DNA from: JBPOFY01 sp051252415
GTDB lineage: Bacteria > Verrucomicrobiota > Verrucomicrobiia > Opitutales > Coraliomargaritaceae
Length of the DNA stretch: 64,000 nt
Assembly (NCBI GenBank): GCA_051252415.1
Contig: JBPOGA010000012.1
Location: 1-64,000 of the forward strand
Direction: 5' to 3'
Shown: positions 61,075 through 64,000 of the stretch, in pieces
Position numbering within the stretch: the stretch's first letter is position 1
How the letters are laid out: the number at the start of each line of letters is the position of its first letter
Notes under the pieces: generated by a model
Databases searched by the model: none
What the model saw: only the letters and a program-made list of their open reading frames with translations
What the model was told of the DNA's origin: nothing
Program-made: the position numbers and the translations under genes

Positions 61075-62013
61075 ATGCACCATTTTCTAAAAGAAACCGA
61101 CTTTACCCTAGAGCAAGCTCAAGAGGTTTTCTCCTTCGCTAAAGAACTCAAAAATAACCGCCTCAGTGGCCCGCAGCCATTGAACATGCAGTCGTGGGGT
61201 CTGCTCTTCTACAAGAGCAGCACACGGACGCGCATATCCTTTGAGGTCGGCGTCAACGAACTCGGAGGCTTCCCTGTTGTGCTTAACTCACAAAGCACCC
61301 AAATCGGACGCGGCGAAACTATTTCCGATACCGCCAAGGTCATGTCTCGTTACCTACATGGTTTGGTCATTCGGACATTCGGACACGACATTGTCGAAGG
61401 CTTCGCTTCCGAGGGTAGTATTCCAATCATCAACGGCCTCACGGACTTCAACCATCCTTGTCAGCTCTATACAGATATCTTCACGGTGTTGGAGCGCCTC
61501 TCACCAGAAGCTATGGACATCAATACCCTCAAGGGTAAGAAGGTCGCCTTCTATGGGGACTGCGCCAGCAACATGGCCAACTCATGGATCATGACAGCTG
61601 CCATGTTCGGCATGGAGATCATCCTTGCCGGTCCAGATGGCTTTGCACCTGAAGCTGTAATCGACGAAGCCCTCAAAGCAGATGGGCTACCAGTCAACTA
61701 CACCTTCACCACCGATGCAGCAGCTGCTGCTAAAGACGCTGACATCCTCTACACAGATGTCTGGGTCTCAATGGGCGATGAAGAGCAAGCAGCCGAGCGC
61801 AAGGCTCAGATGATGCCTTACCAAGTCACCAGCGAATTGATGGCACTAGCGAAAGCCGATGCCCTCTTCATGCACTGCCTCCCCGCCCACGCCGGCGAAG
61901 AAGTCAGCCAAGAGGTCTTGGATAGCCCACAATCCATCATCTTCGACGAAGCCGAAAACCGTCTCCACGCCCAAAAAGCAATCATGGCGAAACTCGTCGA
62001 GCTGAACGCGTAG
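61075..62013 (+). CDS. argF: Ornithine carbamoyltransferase
   Basis: The 312-residue enzyme joins carbamoyl phosphate and ornithine to citrulline. It has the carbamoyl phosphate loop SSTRTRISFE near 53-62, FNHPCQLYTD near 126-135, and the ornithine-loop region with DVWVSMGDE near 228-236, plus FMHCLPAHAGEEV near 264-276. Length is normal. Only 2 of 9 Arg codons are CGG. argG, argH and argR are not in the window. A terminator follows at 62070. Confidence 0.96.
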   Translation: MHHFLKETDFTLEQAQEVFSFAKELKNNRLSGPQPLNMQSWGLLFYKSSTRTRISFEVGVNELGGFPVVLNSQSTQIGRGETISDTAKVMSRYLHGLVIRTFGHDIVEGFASEGSIPIINGLTDFNHPCQLYTDIFTVLERLSPEAMDINTLKGKKVAFYGDCASNMANSWIMTAAMFGMEIILAGPDGFAPEAVIDEALKADGLPVNYTFTTDAAAAAKDADILYTDVWVSMGDEEQAAERKAQMMPYQVTSELMALAKADALFMHCLPAHAGEEVSQEVLDSPQSIIFDEAENRLHAQKAIMAKLVELNA

Positions 62014-62033
62014 GGGCGCAACTTGATGCGCCC
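62014..62033. repeat. Hairpin directly after argF
   Basis: gggcgca (62014-62020) pairs with tgcgccc (62027-62033) around the loop acttga, directly at the argF stop codon. It lies before the main terminator and may protect the 3' end of the mRNA. Confidence 0.5.
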
Positions 62034-62069
62034 GTGAGGCTGCAAAGAAACACTAAGTTTTTAACCTCA

Positions 62070-62096
62070 AAGCACTCCGCATGGAGTGCTTTTTTA
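62070..62096 (+). terminator. Intrinsic terminator after argF
   Basis: A 9-bp stem (aagcactcc at 62070-62078, ggagtgctt at 62083-62091) with loop gcat is followed by a T run to 62095. The T run overlaps the stop codon of the convergent menF gene, so the two transcripts end against each other. Confidence 0.9.
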
Positions 62097-63521
62097 TTTA
62101 GCCGAAAGCACGTCCAACAAAGCATGTAGCTTCATCTCGGTTTCGCGCATTTCCTTTTCGGGATCGGAGCCTTCGACGATGCCGGCACCGGCATAGAGTT
62201 TGGCGGTGTCGCCTTCGATCAATGCAGAACGAATACTGACGACCATTTCACCTTCGTTGAGGTGATTAAACCAACCAACGACACCCGCATATAGCCCGCG
62301 ATCAATCTTCTCTAAATCTTTAATGCGTGGCACGGCGACTTCGCGAGGCGTGCCGCCTACCGCTGGTGTGGGATGCATATCTGCCAGCATATCGAGGAGG
62401 TGAACAGACTCCCCCACCTCGGCTTTAATTTGCGTGCGCAAGTGCTGCACATTGGCGAGTGGCAACAGACACGGTGTGTCTTCGGCCTTAGCCTCCACAC
62501 CAAGATTCGCTAAGCGGCGAATGATCGAATCACGCACGTAAGCATGCTCGTGTTGATCCTTTTCACTGCCGAGGAGTTGACTCGAAAATTTCGCATCTTC
62601 CCCCGCAGTCGCACCGCGTGGTGCAGAACCAGCAATCGCTTCCGTCAACAAATGCCCATTACGGATCTGTAAAAGTCTCTCTGGCGTGGCTCCGATGAAA
62701 CTACCCGCAGCACCTCCGCCATAAGAGAAAGTAAAGCAGCCACTGAAACGTTCACGTAAGCGATTTAATGCAATCAACGGCTGCCACGCTTGATCTGCTT
62801 TCAGCTCTACCCCACGTGCGAGCACAATCTTTTCATACGTCCCAGAGCGAATTTCTTCGAGGGCTGCTTCAACCGCTTGCGAATATTGCTCAGGTGCTAG
62901 CTCAACCCGTGAAACTACTTTGGCCTCAGCAGACGGAGTTAGCTCCACTTCATCCGCATAGTCAAAAGCACCAAACTTACTATATGCACCCCAGACTCGA
63001 GCTACGAGTTGATCGATGTTCGTATCGGGGTCGATCCGCAGATTGGCCACCGCGCCGTATTTGCCCTTAGAACGTGACACCTGCCAACGTGGCAAAAAGA
63101 CGGTCGCCGCAGGGAATGCTGAACCTTCAGCGACGGAATCATCAAAGGAAAATGCCGTAAAGAAGTGTGGCCCAGTAAACGGTTCACTCAGGTCACCCAC
63201 TGCGATGGTGTTTTCTAAGATTTCATCGGAAAAAGCCTTCACCTGTGTAAATCGATCCGCACCATCGAAGCGCGCCTCGACCACGGCCTCCGCGCCCGCG
63301 AGTGCTTCTTCGTCAGCGGCGCGTTCGATATAGAAATGCAATTCCTCTGGCTCGTAGATCGACTCCAGAACCGCTAGAGGTGCGATATGCTTCACCGCTA
63401 AGGAAATACTCGCGATCTGAAAATGCCCCTTCTTACGCGCAGCCTCACGGCAACCTTCCAAAAAGGAACGCAAAGCACCTTCGTCACGTTCCGGAAGCAT
63501 ACTGGAGGGGATAATCTGCAT
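62094..63521 (-). CDS. menF: Isochorismate synthase
   Basis: The 475-residue chorismate-binding enzyme converts chorismate to isochorismate, for menaquinone or a siderophore. The C-terminal part contains YEKIVLARGVELKAD near 250, FIGATPERLLQI near 300, LTEAIAGSAPRGAT near 320, the HLRTQIKAEV block near 375, and DMHPTPAVGGTPRE near 395, characteristic of the menF/entC/dhbC group. ATG at 63521 is preferred to a TTG at 63548. No other men gene is beside it, so menF over entC is inference. Confidence 0.9.
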   Translation of the reverse strand: MQIIPSSMLPERDEGALRSFLEGCREAARKKGHFQIASISLAVKHIAPLAVLESIYEPEELHFYIERAADEEALAGAEAVVEARFDGADRFTQVKAFSDEILENTIAVGDLSEPFTGPHFFTAFSFDDSVAEGSAFPAATVFLPRWQVSRSKGKYGAVANLRIDPDTNIDQLVARVWGAYSKFGAFDYADEVELTPSAEAKVVSRVELAPEQYSQAVEAALEEIRSGTYEKIVLARGVELKADQAWQPLIALNRLRERFSGCFTFSYGGGAAGSFIGATPERLLQIRNGHLLTEAIAGSAPRGATAGEDAKFSSQLLGSEKDQHEHAYVRDSIIRRLANLGVEAKAEDTPCLLPLANVQHLRTQIKAEVGESVHLLDMLADMHPTPAVGGTPREVAVPRIKDLEKIDRGLYAGVVGWFNHLNEGEMVVSIRSALIEGDTAKLYAGAGIVEGSDPEKEMRETEMKLHALLDVLSAK

Positions 63522-63638
63522 AAAGAGACGAAGGAAACAAATGCCCAAGAAACCGCAACTAGGAAGTCATGGAATGCAATGGCTGATCATACGTGAATTT
63601 TAGGTAAGGAAGGCAGGAATTTGCTAAACATGCTTTCG

Positions 63639-63737
63639 GGTAGCGGCGCGGGTCCCTCCGCGCCACACGTATGAGCAGTCCCAACCCCGTGAACGCATAC
63701 AACACTGCCATGGCGCGGAGGGACCCGCGCCGCTACC
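63639..63737. repeat. Perfect 27-bp inverted repeat element
   Basis: The left arm 63639-63665 and the right arm 63711-63737 are exact reverse complements over 27 bp, separated by 45 bp. Each arm contains its own hairpin (ggcgcgg and ccgcgcc around an agggac loop, right arm orientation) and ends in gctacc. This is the same loop and flank as the element at 7-32. The layout is that of a REPIN: two REP-like hairpins in opposite orientation. Confidence 0.85.
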
Positions 63738-63744
63738 TTTCTAA

Positions 63745-63816
63745 GTCTTAATCTAAGTCCTAACCCTAATCCCCAGAAAGCTAGAGTAAGATTAGGAGTA
63801 GGAATATGATTAAGAC
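63745..63816. repeat. Imperfect heptad-type inverted repeat
   Basis: 63745-63771 (gtcttaatctaagtcctaac...) and 63790-63816 (...ggaatatgattaagac) are imperfect reverse complements, with about 22 of 27 positions paired and the outer 9 bp perfect. The left arm is built of ~7-nt units (gtcttaa, tctaagt, cctaacc, ctaatcc). It is located right behind the 27-bp element. Confidence 0.65.
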
Positions 63817-63908
63817 GCCCCCCACCCAATAATCACGCAGCCAAAGCACTTTTCAATTTGCCCCCTCCAAGTCCTCACTGCTAACTCCTCTTTTCTAACT
63901 TCTTACCC

Positions 63909-64000
63909 ATGCATCCTGTCTTTCCAGAAATCGATTTCCGAGGTGAACTCAACGACGAGCAATACGCTGCTGTCACTGCTGAACCGGGCCCTGCCCTTGT
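63909..64000 (+). CDS. UvrD/Rep-type helicase, N-terminal fragment
   Basis: The ATG at 63909 opens a frame that runs off the window. The visible 30 residues include FRGELNDEQYAAVTAE followed by PGPALV, which is the Q-motif region of superfamily 1A helicases (UvrD, PcrA, Rep). The Walker A motif would come next, outside the window. Before the start lies a pyrimidine-rich leader with heptads taactcc and taacttc and no Shine-Dalgarno sequence. Confidence 0.75.
   Translation, partial: MHPVFPEIDFRGELNDEQYAAVTAEPGPAL

Larger units (their letters stand above)
63522..63908. other. Intergenic region between menF and the helicase gene
   Basis: These 387 nt between divergent genes hold two neighbouring inverted-repeat elements (63639-63737 and 63745-63816) and a pyrimidine-rich 7-periodic leader (63866-63908). 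No gene is supported; the 80-codon frame at 63587-63829 on the - strand passes through the repeats. Confidence 0.6.

Noticed and set aside
63587..63829. 80-codon frame on the - strand
   Set aside because: It passes through two inverted-repeat elements and has no start context or family resemblance.

Overview
The window looks like a chromosomal segment of a Gram-negative bacterium of the Verrucomicrobiota, most likely class Opitutae (Puniceicoccales-like). This is inferred from gene content: a single-chain MurC-MurB protein, a meso-DAP type MurE (DNPR motif), an LptD-type outer-membrane protein, a K/A-rich extended RpoD and a DnaG with degenerate zinc ligands. No rRNA, tRNA, CRISPR array, insertion sequence or prophage was recognised. 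Almost no gene has a Shine-Dalgarno-like sequence before its start.

Layout. (1) 1-15.9 kb, mostly + strand: TatD hydrolase, a DUF983 protein, convergent glgB (-) between two copies of a hairpin repeat, lptD, scpA, a small conserved-looking ORF, a Pro/Ala-rich membrane-anchored protein, thioredoxin, a DegT-type aminotransferase, an MsbA-like ABC exporter, a 47-residue lipoprotein, a second DUF983 protein, a protein resembling those labelled 3-methyladenine DNA glycosylase, and tex. (2) 15.9-20.0 kb: a 1368-residue membrane/TPR/DUF3857/transglutaminase protein in visibly A+T-richer DNA. (3) 40.8 down to 20.0 kb, - strand: a nearly complete dcw cell-wall/division cluster in the order mraZ, small ORF, rsmH, ftsL, small ORF, ftsI, murE, murF, mraY, [unrelated + strand membrane protein], murD, LysM protein, ftsW, murG, murC-murB, ddl, ftsQ, ftsA, ftsZ. 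In-phase 10-bp TGGG-type repeats, a candidate MraZ operator, precede mraZ. (4) 41.1-45.0 kb, - strand: trpA, a PTS-EIIA/diadenylate cyclase fusion, an isolated nuoA and a DUF362 protein. (5) 45.1-53.2 kb, + strand: TPR lipoprotein, dnaG, rpoD, small lipoprotein, tatA, HAD phosphatase, yicC. (6) 53.6-55.3 kb, - strand: thrB, smpB, rpoZ. (7) 55.4-62.0 kb, + strand: rplM-rpsI, then argC-argJ-argB-argD-argF, which takes N-acetylglutamyl phosphate to citrulline. (8) menF (-), a repeat-rich gap, and the 5' end of a UvrD/Rep-type helicase (+) running off the window.

Most unusual points: an EIIA domain fused to a central domain and a diadenylate cyclase domain, which would link phosphotransfer signalling to c-di-AMP; very uneven CGG arginine-codon use inside the arginine operon (argC and argD mostly CGG, argB none); imperfect inverted repeats built from about 7-nt units that directly abut several start codons; and a dispersed hairpin family whose stems differ between copies by compensatory changes while loop and flank stay fixed.
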